DNA of 64,000 nt. Source: Verrucomicrobiaceae bacterium. GTDB lineage: Bacteria; Verrucomicrobiota; Verrucomicrobiia; Verrucomicrobiales; Verrucomicrobiaceae. Each line of letters begins with the position of its first letter. The stretch's first letter is position 1. Below are positions 16,472 through 24,007 of the stretch, one piece after another. Both the position numbers and the translations under genes were made by a program. The notes below the pieces were generated by a model. The model was not told the origin of the DNA. It did not search any database and was given only the letters and a program-made list of their open reading frames with translations. The stretch spans positions 1 through 64,000 of the forward strand of contig JAIBCL010000001.1 of NCBI GenBank assembly GCA_019694165.1. The letters are read 5' to 3'.

Positions 16472-17746
16472 TCAAGCGAACAATTCTGCGACCACCGTTC
16501 CCTTGTCACCCACGGTGAAGGGACGGTTCGTCGGCGACATGACGACTTCGGCGACGGGCAGCCCCATCGCTGCGCCGATGGTGGCGATGAAGTCGGTGAC
16601 GGAAACCTGTTTGTCGGCGATGGCCTTGCCCGCGGCATCGGTGGAGCCGTGGATGTAGCCGCCCTTGATGCCGCCGCCGGCGAAGACGGAGCAGAAGATC
16701 GGATAGTGATCGCGCCCGCTGTTTTCATTGATGCCGGGCGTGCGGCCGAACTCGGAGGCGAGGACCACAAGAGTGGATTCGAGCAGGCCGGTGGCGGCGA
16801 GATCCTGGACCAGCGCGGCGAAGACCTTGTCCATGTCCTTGCCCGTGGTGTTCATCGCATTGTCGATGGTGTTGTGCATGTCCCAGCCGCCGGCCTGCAC
16901 CTCTACAAAGCGCACGCCGTTTTGCACGAGCCGGCGGGCGAGCATCGCGCCCTTGCCGAAGGTGCTGTTGCCGTAGAGTTCCTTCGTGGCGGCGCTCTCC
17001 TGGGAGATGTCGAAGGCCTTGAGTTCCTCGCTCTTCATGAGCTTGAGCGTCTCGTCGTAGAACTCATTGTAGTTCTTCACGTCCTGGCTCTTGAACTTGT
17101 CACGGAAGGGCGCGTCGAAGGCGTTCATCAATTCCACGCGCTTGCTGAAGTTTGCTTCGCTGACGGTCGGCTTCGTGTTTTGCAGTCCACCGTCGGGATT
17201 GCCGATCGGAATCGGCGAGAGCGCGGGCGGGAAGAAGCCGGCGCCGGGATGGCTGTCGCCGGGATTGACGGTCACGCTGAAGGGCAGCGTGCCCTTCTTG
17301 CCCTGGAAGTGCTGCGCCCACGGGCCGAGCGAGGGATGCACGATGGTGCTGCGCGGCTCGTAGCCGGTGTGCATCATGTAGTTGGCGCTCTGATGCACGC
17401 CGGTCTTCGTGATCATGGAGCGGACGATGGAAATCTTGTCCGCCTGCTTGGCCATGTTCGTCATGTAGCCGGAGAGCTGGAAATCGGCGCTGGTGCTGAT
17501 CGGATTGCTGAAGCCCTTCGTATCGCCTGTCTTCGGATCGAAGGTATCGATGTGGCTCATGCCGCCGGCCATGTAGAGATAAATGACGGACTTGGCCTTG
17601 CCGCCGACGCCGGCAGGCGCGGGCTGGGCCGCGCCCATGAGCTTGTTCGCATGCGAAAAGACACTGACGCCGAGCGTGGCCTTGGCGCAGTCCGCGATGA
17701 ACTGGCGACGCGACTCGGAACTCATTTTCAGGGCAGGATTGATCAT
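16472..17746 (-). CDS. DUF1501 secreted protein (second)
   Basis: The start is set at MINPALKMSSESRRQFIADC (17746), the first that gives a sensible signal; SRRQF resembles a twin-arginine motif although the following h-region is short. The 424-residue body has YLYMAGGMSHIDTFDPKTGD, FVEVQAGGWDMHNTIDNAMN and LVVLASEFGRTPGINENSGR followed by DHYP, all DUF1501 signatures. It differs from the other two copies in the region about residues 100-230, which includes GPWAQHFQGKKGTLPFSVTV. It is followed by a strong hairpin at 16406-16435. Confidence 0.9.
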   Translation of the reverse strand: MINPALKMSSESRRQFIADCAKATLGVSVFSHANKLMGAAQPAPAGVGGKAKSVIYLYMAGGMSHIDTFDPKTGDTKGFSNPISTSADFQLSGYMTNMAKQADKISIVRSMITKTGVHQSANYMMHTGYEPRSTIVHPSLGPWAQHFQGKKGTLPFSVTVNPGDSHPGAGFFPPALSPIPIGNPDGGLQNTKPTVSEANFSKRVELMNAFDAPFRDKFKSQDVKNYNEFYDETLKLMKSEELKAFDISQESAATKELYGNSTFGKGAMLARRLVQNGVRFVEVQAGGWDMHNTIDNAMNTTGKDMDKVFAALVQDLAATGLLESTLVVLASEFGRTPGINENSGRDHYPIFCSVFAGGGIKGGYIHGSTDAAGKAIADKQVSVTDFIATIGAAMGLPVAEVVMSPTNRPFTVGDKGTVVAELFA

Positions 17747-17985
17747 GGTGTTGGTCTGTTTAAGGGTTGGCTGTTCGTTGGGTAGGCAGACTGCCTGGAT
17801 TTCCTGCGGGGAGATCGCGCGTCTGACCGGCCCCACAGCACCGGTGGGCGGCAGGCAATCCCATCGGTCATGCACAACGACGATTGGCAGCCCCCCGGTG
17901 TTTTAGCCGATGTTGGCGTTGAGTGTGCGAAGCTTGGCCGCGCAGACGCCGCGTCTAATGCGCGTGCGCAGGCAGTCAGCAAACG

Positions 17986-19410
17986 TCAGGCGAGCACATC
18001 GTGCGCCACATGGCCGGCGAGGTCGGTGAGCTTGTAGTCACGTCCGGCGTAGCGGTAGGTGAGGCGCTCATGGTCAATGCCCAGCAGGTGGAGCAACGTG
18101 GCGTGCAGGTCGTTGACGTGCATTTTGTCCTCCTGCGCGTAGTAGCCGTATTCGTCGGTCGCCCCATACGCAAAGCCGCGCTTCACGCCGCCACCTGCCA
18201 TCCACATGGTGAACCCGTGGGGATTGTGATCGCGCCCGTCGCGCCCCTGCGCCACTGGCGTGCGGCCAAACTCGCCTCCCCAGAGCACGAGGGTGTCGTC
18301 CAGCAGGCCGTGGGAGCGCAGGTCCCTGAGCAGGCCGGCGATGGGCAGGTCCACCTCCAGCGCATTCTTGGAGTGGCCTTTGTACAAGTTGCCGTGCTGA
18401 TCCCACTGCACCTCGCTGTCGCTGTGCGTCACCTGCACGAAGCGCACGCCGCGCTCGAGAAAGCGCCGCGCCATGAGGCACTGGCGGCCAAAGTTGTCCG
18501 TCACCGGATTGCCCAGGCCGTAGAGTTTCTTCGTCGCCTCGCTTTCAGAGTCGATGTTCTGCGCCTCCGGCATGGTGCTCTGCATGCGGAAGGCCAGCTC
18601 GAAGGAATTGATGCGGCCCTCCAGCGCCTGCTCAGCACCGGCGAGAGCGAGATGCTCGCGGTTTACCTCCGCCAGCAGGTCAAGCTGCGCGCGCTGCGTG
18701 GCGGCGCCGATGCGGTCGTTGTGAATGTGCCGCACCATCGCCTGGCGCGCGGGTATCGCAGCATTGCCGATGGGCGTGCCCTGGCACCATGCGGGCAGGA
18801 AGGCGGATCCCCAATTGTTCACGCCGCCATGCGCCAGCGTCGGGCAGATGGTGATGAAGCCGGGAAGGTCGCTGTTTTCCGTGCCGAGTCCGTACGTCAC
18901 CCACGACCCCATGCTCGGACGCACCTGCGTGTCGCTGCCGGTGTGGATTTTCAGCAAGGCTCCGCCATGCGCGGGATTCGAGCCGTGGAGGGAGCGCAGG
19001 ATGCACAGCTCGTCCACGCACTGCGCCACATGCGGGAACAGCTCGCTCACCGGCAGGCCGCTCTGGCCGTATTGCTTGAATTTCCACGGCGAGCGCAGCA
19101 GCAGCCCGGTCTCTGCAAACTTCACCCGCGGCTCTTCATACGGGTATTTCTTCCCGTCGTCACGCTGCAGCAGCGGCTTCGGATCGAAGGTGTCCACATG
19201 CGACGGACCGCCCTTCATGAAGAGAAAGAGCACGCGCTTCGCCCTCGCGGGAAAGTGAGGTTTCTTCGCAGCGAGCGGATTGGCCACGGCCGCGCGTGAC
19301 TGCTCCTCCGCAAGCATGGCGGAGAGCGCCATCATGCCAAACCCTCCCGCCGAGCGGGTCAGCATCTGGCGGCGGGAATACAGTGGAGAATACAGCGGGG
19401 ACGTCCTCAT
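17986..19410 (-). CDS. DUF1501 secreted protein (third)
   Basis: The ATG at 19410 gives 474 residues; a TTG at 19425 would add five. SRRQMLTRSAGGFGMMALSA is a twin-arginine-type signal. The body shows FLFMKGGPSHVDTFDPKPLL, FVQVTHSDSEVQWDQHGNLY and LVLWGGEFGRTPVAQGRDGR followed by DHNP and MWMAGGGVK, close to the first copy in layout. It lacks an adjacent DUF1549/1553 gene, which is less usual; the partner may be elsewhere. About 240 bases separate it from the second DUF1501 gene on the same strand. Confidence 0.92.
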   Translation of the reverse strand: MRTSPLYSPLYSRRQMLTRSAGGFGMMALSAMLAEEQSRAAVANPLAAKKPHFPARAKRVLFLFMKGGPSHVDTFDPKPLLQRDDGKKYPYEEPRVKFAETGLLLRSPWKFKQYGQSGLPVSELFPHVAQCVDELCILRSLHGSNPAHGGALLKIHTGSDTQVRPSMGSWVTYGLGTENSDLPGFITICPTLAHGGVNNWGSAFLPAWCQGTPIGNAAIPARQAMVRHIHNDRIGAATQRAQLDLLAEVNREHLALAGAEQALEGRINSFELAFRMQSTMPEAQNIDSESEATKKLYGLGNPVTDNFGRQCLMARRFLERGVRFVQVTHSDSEVQWDQHGNLYKGHSKNALEVDLPIAGLLRDLRSHGLLDDTLVLWGGEFGRTPVAQGRDGRDHNPHGFTMWMAGGGVKRGFAYGATDEYGYYAQEDKMHVNDLHATLLHLLGIDHERLTYRYAGRDYKLTDLAGHVAHDVLA

Positions 19411-19461
19411 GCGGCGGGGCTTCAAACATACGCTCTGAGGCGGCGCTACTTGCGCGCCTGC

Positions 19462-20856
19462 TCAGAGCAGCGAGCGGATCAGCGGTGAAAAAAGCCGCAG
19501 CACGGGCAGTGCGGCCTTCTTCAAACGCAGGCCGACGGAAGGCCGGGCCGTGCCGATGAGATCGGGTTTCGCCGGATCGAGCAGATATGAAGCGCCCGCC
19601 TGCGCGGTGACGACCGCGTGCAGCTCACGCGCCGCCGCCGCATCCTGGATGAGGGCGAGGCTCTCGGTGTTCCAGAACTCGGAGCGTGGATCGAAGTTGA
19701 GAGTGCCGGCGATGGCGATGCGCCGGTCGATGATGATCGTCTTCGAATGCATGCTGTCGGGCCCGGGCAGCAGATGAATGAAGGCGCCCTTCGCCGCCAG
19801 GCTGGTGCAGGTGCGCGCATGGGCGGCGAAGACGAGGTAGTCCCGGCAGGCATTGAGGCTGTTTGTCACGATGTGCAGCTCGACACCGCGCTCGAGGCAC
19901 GATGCCAGCAGCTCCCCGGTGCGCCGGGTGGTCACCAGCCACGGCGTGCTGATCCACACCTCATGCCGCGCTCCGCGCATCAGTTCCTCGATGCGCGTGA
20001 CGCAGACTGACTGCCGCGGAGTGCGCGGCACTTCCTCGTGGACGAATTCCATCCGCTTGCCAGAAACTGACACCGGCCTGCCGCCTGAGCTGGCAGGCTC
20101 GCGTCCGCCGTTCACGGTGCGCAATGCTTCCTCGATCCGCCGCACGCCGGCCAGTCGATCGTCACGAAAATCACGATCCGTCCGCGCGATGAAGCGCCCG
20201 TTGTTGAGCGGCCGGATCAGAGGACCGAAATTCACATCCCTCGCATCATCACCCGCCCAGAGGGCCTCAAAGTATGCCTGCGCCTCCGTGCACGCTTTGC
20301 CGGTCAGGAGCAGGTCGAGGTCGATGTAGTTCCAGTCCTCGCGCCGGTCGTAGTAGCGGTCGGTAAAGTTGCGCCCGCCAATGAGCATGCGCCTGCCGTC
20401 CGCGATGATGAGCTTGTCGTGCAGCCGCCGGTTCATCCATTCAGGACGGTGCAGCAGCAGCGGGTGATAATCGTGCAGATGCAGGAACTCCACACCGGCG
20501 AGCGCCGCAGTCACCTGCACCGGCAGCGACCGCGCCAGCCCGTCCGCGATCACGCGCACACGCACGCCCCGGCGCGTGGCCTCATGCAGCAGGCCGGCCA
20601 TCTCCATACCGGTCCGGTCGTCACGCCAGATGAAGACCGCCACATCGATCGACTTCCGCGCCGAGCGGATCATCTCCACGCGCGTGTGCCACGCCGCCTC
20701 ACCGTCAGGGATGAATCGCACCTCGTCCGCACCGGCGTGAGGCACGAATCCCACGAGCAACATCACCATCGCCGCCACTGCCGCCGTGCGCGACGAGCCG
20801 CTTTGCGCGGGGCCGGAGCTTTGTCGGCCCCCTTCCCTTCCGCCGCCTCTTTGCAT
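19462..20856 (-). CDS. Exported phospholipase D / cardiolipin-synthase-like protein
   Basis: The 464-residue protein (start 20856) has an Arg-rich head followed by AAVAAMVMLLVGFVPHAGAD, a signal peptide. Two HKD motifs are complete: HDKLIIADGRRMLIGGRNF (about residue 147) and MHSKTIIIDRRIAIAGTLNF (about residue 368). Each is followed by the Asn-Phe typical of PLD phosphodiesterases. Periplasmic or membrane phospholipid transfer or cleavage is expected; true cardiolipin synthase normally has membrane spans, which are not seen here. It is divergent from the RlmM-like gene. Confidence 0.85.
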   Translation of the reverse strand: MQRGGGREGGRQSSGPAQSGSSRTAAVAAMVMLLVGFVPHAGADEVRFIPDGEAAWHTRVEMIRSARKSIDVAVFIWRDDRTGMEMAGLLHEATRRGVRVRVIADGLARSLPVQVTAALAGVEFLHLHDYHPLLLHRPEWMNRRLHDKLIIADGRRMLIGGRNFTDRYYDRREDWNYIDLDLLLTGKACTEAQAYFEALWAGDDARDVNFGPLIRPLNNGRFIARTDRDFRDDRLAGVRRIEEALRTVNGGREPASSGGRPVSVSGKRMEFVHEEVPRTPRQSVCVTRIEELMRGARHEVWISTPWLVTTRRTGELLASCLERGVELHIVTNSLNACRDYLVFAAHARTCTSLAAKGAFIHLLPGPDSMHSKTIIIDRRIAIAGTLNFDPRSEFWNTESLALIQDAAAARELHAVVTAQAGASYLLDPAKPDLIGTARPSVGLRLKKAALPVLRLFSPLIRSLL

Positions 20857-20989
20857 GCGCCATACCCGCCCGCCGCATGCCGGTGCGGGTGCTGCGCGCT
20901 GCCATTCTGCCCGGCGGTCACACATGAAGAAGGAAAAACGAAAATACACCGCGCGAACACACGCACTCATGCATACTGGAGCGGATTTC

Positions 20990-22042
20990 ATGCCTGTCGC
21001 CTCGTCATTTGTCTTCGCCACCTGCAATGCCGGCTCGGAGTCAGCCGTGAAGGCCGAGGTCGCCCGGGCGCATGGCCCGCTGCTCACGCCCGCCTTCATG
21101 CGGCCCGGCCTCATCACATGGAAAAGCCGTGAGCCGCTCGATGCCGCCTTCGATCTGGGAAGCACATTCGCCCGGGTCTCCGGCCTGTCTCTCGGCATAA
21201 GCAAGAGCACCGATCACCTCGTCGGACTGGCGGCAGGTGCATTCGGCGCGCGGTCATTTCATCTCCACGCCTTCCCGCGCGATGTTCCCGAAGAAGGCGT
21301 GGGCGACGAGACCTGGTCCCGCATTGATTCGTCACGGGACAGGATTTCAGCAGAGATGATCCAGGCGGGGCTTCATCTCCACGAGCCGCGCCGGCCTGGT
21401 GCTGGCGAATGGGTTCTCGATGCCATCGTCGAGCCGGACACCGGGCACTGCCTCGCCGGTGTGCATCGTCACCAGGCCGCACGTCATCCGCTGGCAGGCG
21501 CGCTGCCGCGCATCGCGCTGCCGCCCGAGTCGCCATCGCGCGCGTTCTTGAAGATCGAGCAGGCCCTCGCCTGGCAGAATCTCGATGCCGAGGGCGCGCT
21601 CGCCGGCCTGCATGCGCTTGAGCTGGGCTGCGCCCCGGGCGGCGGCACGTATGCCCTGCTGCGGCGCGGAGTGAGCGTCACCGGCGTCGATACGGGTGCC
21701 ATGTCGCCACTGCTGGCCGCCTTCACCGGCCCCGGAGGCGCGCGCTTCACACATCTGCCCGTGCCGGCAGGCGCGCTGGGCGACCATCCGCTGCCAAAAC
21801 AAACCGCCATCCTCGTCTCCGACATGAACCTGGCGCCGCCCGCCGTCCTCAAATACGTGGAGGCCGCGCAGCGTCGCGTCCGCGCCCGGATTCTGATCGT
21901 CACCATCAAGCTCAATGACCGCGTCATGGAGTCGCGGCTGCCAGAATACCTCTCCAGCTTCGCCCGCTTCGCGCCCGGCCCGGCGCGTGCCGTGCAGTTG
22001 CAGGCGCACCGGCGCGAGGTGTGCTTCTTCTCGCGGTCGTGA
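20990..22042 (+). CDS. RlmM-like rRNA 2'-O-methyltransferase (FtsJ fold)
   Basis: The start at 20990 (MPVASSFVFATCNAGSESAV) gives 350 residues; an ATG at 20969 is also in frame. The N-terminal half resembles a THUMP-like RNA-binding region. Residues about 205-350 are an FtsJ/RrmJ fold: LELGCAPGGGTYALL binds S-adenosylmethionine, and SDMNLAPP, VTIKLND and REVCFFSR supply the D-K-E part of the catalytic tetrad. RlmM methylates one cytidine of 23S rRNA; the same target here is inference. It is divergent from the PLD gene over about 130 bases. Confidence 0.78.
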   Translation: MPVASSFVFATCNAGSESAVKAEVARAHGPLLTPAFMRPGLITWKSREPLDAAFDLGSTFARVSGLSLGISKSTDHLVGLAAGAFGARSFHLHAFPRDVPEEGVGDETWSRIDSSRDRISAEMIQAGLHLHEPRRPGAGEWVLDAIVEPDTGHCLAGVHRHQAARHPLAGALPRIALPPESPSRAFLKIEQALAWQNLDAEGALAGLHALELGCAPGGGTYALLRRGVSVTGVDTGAMSPLLAAFTGPGGARFTHLPVPAGALGDHPLPKQTAILVSDMNLAPPAVLKYVEAAQRRVRARILIVTIKLNDRVMESRLPEYLSSFARFAPGPARAVQLQAHRREVCFFSRS

Positions 22043-22151
22043 TCGCATCTTCCCGCCGCCGGCAGCCCGCGTTCTTCTTTGATGCAAGCTCACCGGGCAG
22101 CGTCCGTTTTCACGCCGGCTCGCGGCATGGCCGCCCGTCATCTCTTCCTCC

Positions 22152-23387
22152 ATGAAGCCACACGTCATCGCCCTTTCCATCTTGCTCGCCCTCGCTTCCG
22201 CGCACGCCCAGTCGGATGCCGGACGGCCGCCGCAGCCCGCCGCGCAGCCGAAGATTTCTCCGAAGGTCCTTCGCGATGCCCTGTCGCGCGGCGTCGATCT
22301 CACCCGGATCGATGCCCTGACACAAGATGCCTGCCGGCTCTTCGGCAGAAACAATCTCCTCCAAGGCAAGGCCGGCGTCCGCGTGGATGGCACCACCGCC
22401 GCCTGGGCCATCATCGACAAAACCCAGGCCCGCGTCGTCAAGGAAGACGGCGCCCTCATCGGCACCATGCTCCCCGTCGGCACCGACGGCCTCCAGGTGC
22501 TCGCGCTCGACCTGCCGAATTTCAGCGACTTCAACTACCGCATCGAAGCCGGCGGCATGACGCGCATGGCCGGCAGCATCCGCATCGAGCAGTTTGACTA
22601 TCCGCCCGACAGCCTGCCGCACGCCGACGTGCCGAAAGGCCGGCTCGAAAAATTCGAGTGGCGCGAGAGCAAGATATTCCCGAACACCGTCCGCAACGTC
22701 ACCGTGTACATCCCCGCTGCGTACAAATCCGGCGATGAAGCCTGCCTCATGGTCTGGCAGGACGGCACGCGTCACGCCGACCCCGCCGGCCAGATGCGCG
22801 CACCCGTCGTCTTCGACAACCTCATCCACCAGCACGCCATGCCCGTCACCATCGGCGTCTTCGTCGATCCCGGCCGCGGCCTCAAGCAGAAGCCGGACGA
22901 CAAGGCCGCCAACCGCGGCTTCGAGTACGACTCCCTCGGCGATGCCTACGTGCGCTTCCTGCTCGGCGAGATATTGCCCCAGGTCCAGCAGCGCTTCGGC
23001 GTCAGATTCAAGACCGATCCAGCCTCCCGCGCCATCGGCGGCGGCTCCTCCGGCGGCATCTGCGCCTTCACCGCCGCGTGGGAGCGGCCCGACCAGTTCG
23101 GCAAAGTCCTCTCATGGGTGGGCAGCTTCGTAAACCTTCGCGGCGGTCACGTCTATCCCTACCTTGTCCGCATCACCGAGCGCAAGCCCCTGCGCGTCTA
23201 TTTGCTCGACGGCACCAACGACCTCGACAATCCCTACGGCAACTGGCCCCTGGCGAACCGTCAGATGGCAGCCGCACTCGACTACATGAAGTACGACTTC
23301 CGCATCGACTGGACGGAGTGCTTCCACGGCAGCAAAGGCATGAGCGCGCACCTCCCCGAAGCCTTGAAGTGGCTCTGGCGTCACTGA
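22152..23387 (+). CDS. Secreted esterase, enterochelin-esterase (Fes)-like
   Basis: The 411-residue protein starts MKPHVIALSILLALASAHAQ, a signal peptide. Residues about 170-405 match the putative esterase (PF00756) fold: RNVTVYIPAAYKSGDEACLM, MVWQDGT, then AIGGGSSGGICAFTAAWERP carrying the nucleophile GGSSGG (Ser about 299). LLDGTNDLDN is a candidate acid region, and a late His lies in CFHGSKGMSAHLPEAL. Residues 35-150 form an extra N-terminal sandwich-like domain. It probably acts on esterified sugars or similar compounds in the periplasm. No siderophore genes lie nearby, so an iron role is not supported. Confidence 0.85.
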   Translation: MKPHVIALSILLALASAHAQSDAGRPPQPAAQPKISPKVLRDALSRGVDLTRIDALTQDACRLFGRNNLLQGKAGVRVDGTTAAWAIIDKTQARVVKEDGALIGTMLPVGTDGLQVLALDLPNFSDFNYRIEAGGMTRMAGSIRIEQFDYPPDSLPHADVPKGRLEKFEWRESKIFPNTVRNVTVYIPAAYKSGDEACLMVWQDGTRHADPAGQMRAPVVFDNLIHQHAMPVTIGVFVDPGRGLKQKPDDKAANRGFEYDSLGDAYVRFLLGEILPQVQQRFGVRFKTDPASRAIGGGSSGGICAFTAAWERPDQFGKVLSWVGSFVNLRGGHVYPYLVRITERKPLRVYLLDGTNDLDNPYGNWPLANRQMAAALDYMKYDFRIDWTECFHGSKGMSAHLPEALKWLWRH

Positions 23388-23559
23388 CCACCCCGCCTCC
23401 TCACGGGGCAATGGTGATTGGCGCGCGCGGCGCAAGAAAGCAGTCATCCGCTCAGCGCGTGACCGTGTGCCGGGATGATTGACTCAATCTCGGGCAAGGT
23501 GTGGCCGGTGCGGACTTGAAGCCCGGCAATACTTTGTCCGCTGCGTGCTCGACACGCCA

Positions 23560-23665
23560 TCATCCGCCGAAGACCTGCTGCAAGAGCGCCCGGAAGTCCG
23601 CCTCGGCCATCCCCGCTTTGGAGCCGAGGGAGAGGATGACGTCCCGCACGGCCTCGCCGCAGGGC
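23560..23665 (-). pseudogene. Diverged duplicate of the TPR gene's 3' end
   Basis: Reading leftward, the last 33 codons give VRDVILSLGSKAGMAEADFR and then ALLQQVFGG-stop. The intact gene ends [20 protein letters not shown] and then ALLQQVFGG-stop at 24008. The match extends 3' of the stop for a further 60 bases. The substitutions keep the frame, so the copy was a coding paralogue before it was cut. Upstream of codon -34 nothing of the gene remains. Confidence 0.75.
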
Positions 23666-23691
23666 TTGCGCATCAACCAAAAGCGAAAGCC

Positions 23692-23786
23692 CAAAACCTA
23701 TGATTTGCCCCCGATTCACGATTCCACGGATGATTTCAGCAGAAGTCCAATCCGTGGTCGTCCTGAATCCGTGGGAATTCACTCAG
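23692..23786 (-). repeat. Dispersed ~95-bp repeat, copy 2 (inverted)
   Basis: On the - strand it reads CTGAGTGAATTCCCACGGAT, then AGGACGACCACGGATT, then GGCAAATCATAGG. It matches copy 1 at 2143-2239 block by block. The sequence has internal repetition of an ATCCGTGG-like word. It lies outside genes. Confidence 0.75.
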
Positions 23787-23839
23787 CCGCAACCATGCAG
23801 TCGGACGCATCCACGAAGGCAAGGCGCGAGCGCGCGGGT

Positions 23840-23898
23840 GTAGGCGCGCTCGCCAGAGCGCGTTGGGGTCAACGCCTCGTTCTGGCGAACGAGCCTAC
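23840..23898. repeat. Long imperfect hairpin, REP-like
   Basis: GTAGGCGCGCTCGCCAGAGC (left arm, 23840) pairs with the arm ending GGCGAACGAGCCTAC (23898), around a short GGGGTC loop. The two arms are imperfect complements with a 3-base length difference. It resembles palindromic extragenic elements scattered in bacterial genomes; no second copy is in the window. Confidence 0.55.
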
Positions 23899-24007
23899 GG
23901 TTGCGCGCCGTCTCCGACTGCATGATCAGGGCTCAATCATGTGTGAGGCGTGGCCGGTGCGGGCTGAAGCCCGGCACTGCTTTGTCCGCTACGTGCTCGA
24001 CACGCCA

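Larger units (their letters stand above)
23388..24007. other. Repeat-rich non-coding stretch
   Basis: This stretch holds, in order, a broken duplicate of the TPR gene end (23560-23665), a dispersed ~95-bp repeat (23692-23786), a long imperfect hairpin (23840-23898) and, near 23946-24007, the native flank of the TPR gene whose duplicate is at 23500-23559. GCGGGCTGAAGCCCGGCA near 23958 and its partner near 23512 resemble the CCCGGCTTTAGCCGG repeat seen at 30672. Confidence 0.7.

Noticed and set aside
16412-19299. Long + strand frames opposite the second and third DUF1501 genes
   Set aside because: Antisense shadows created by GC-rich third positions; no recognisable motif.
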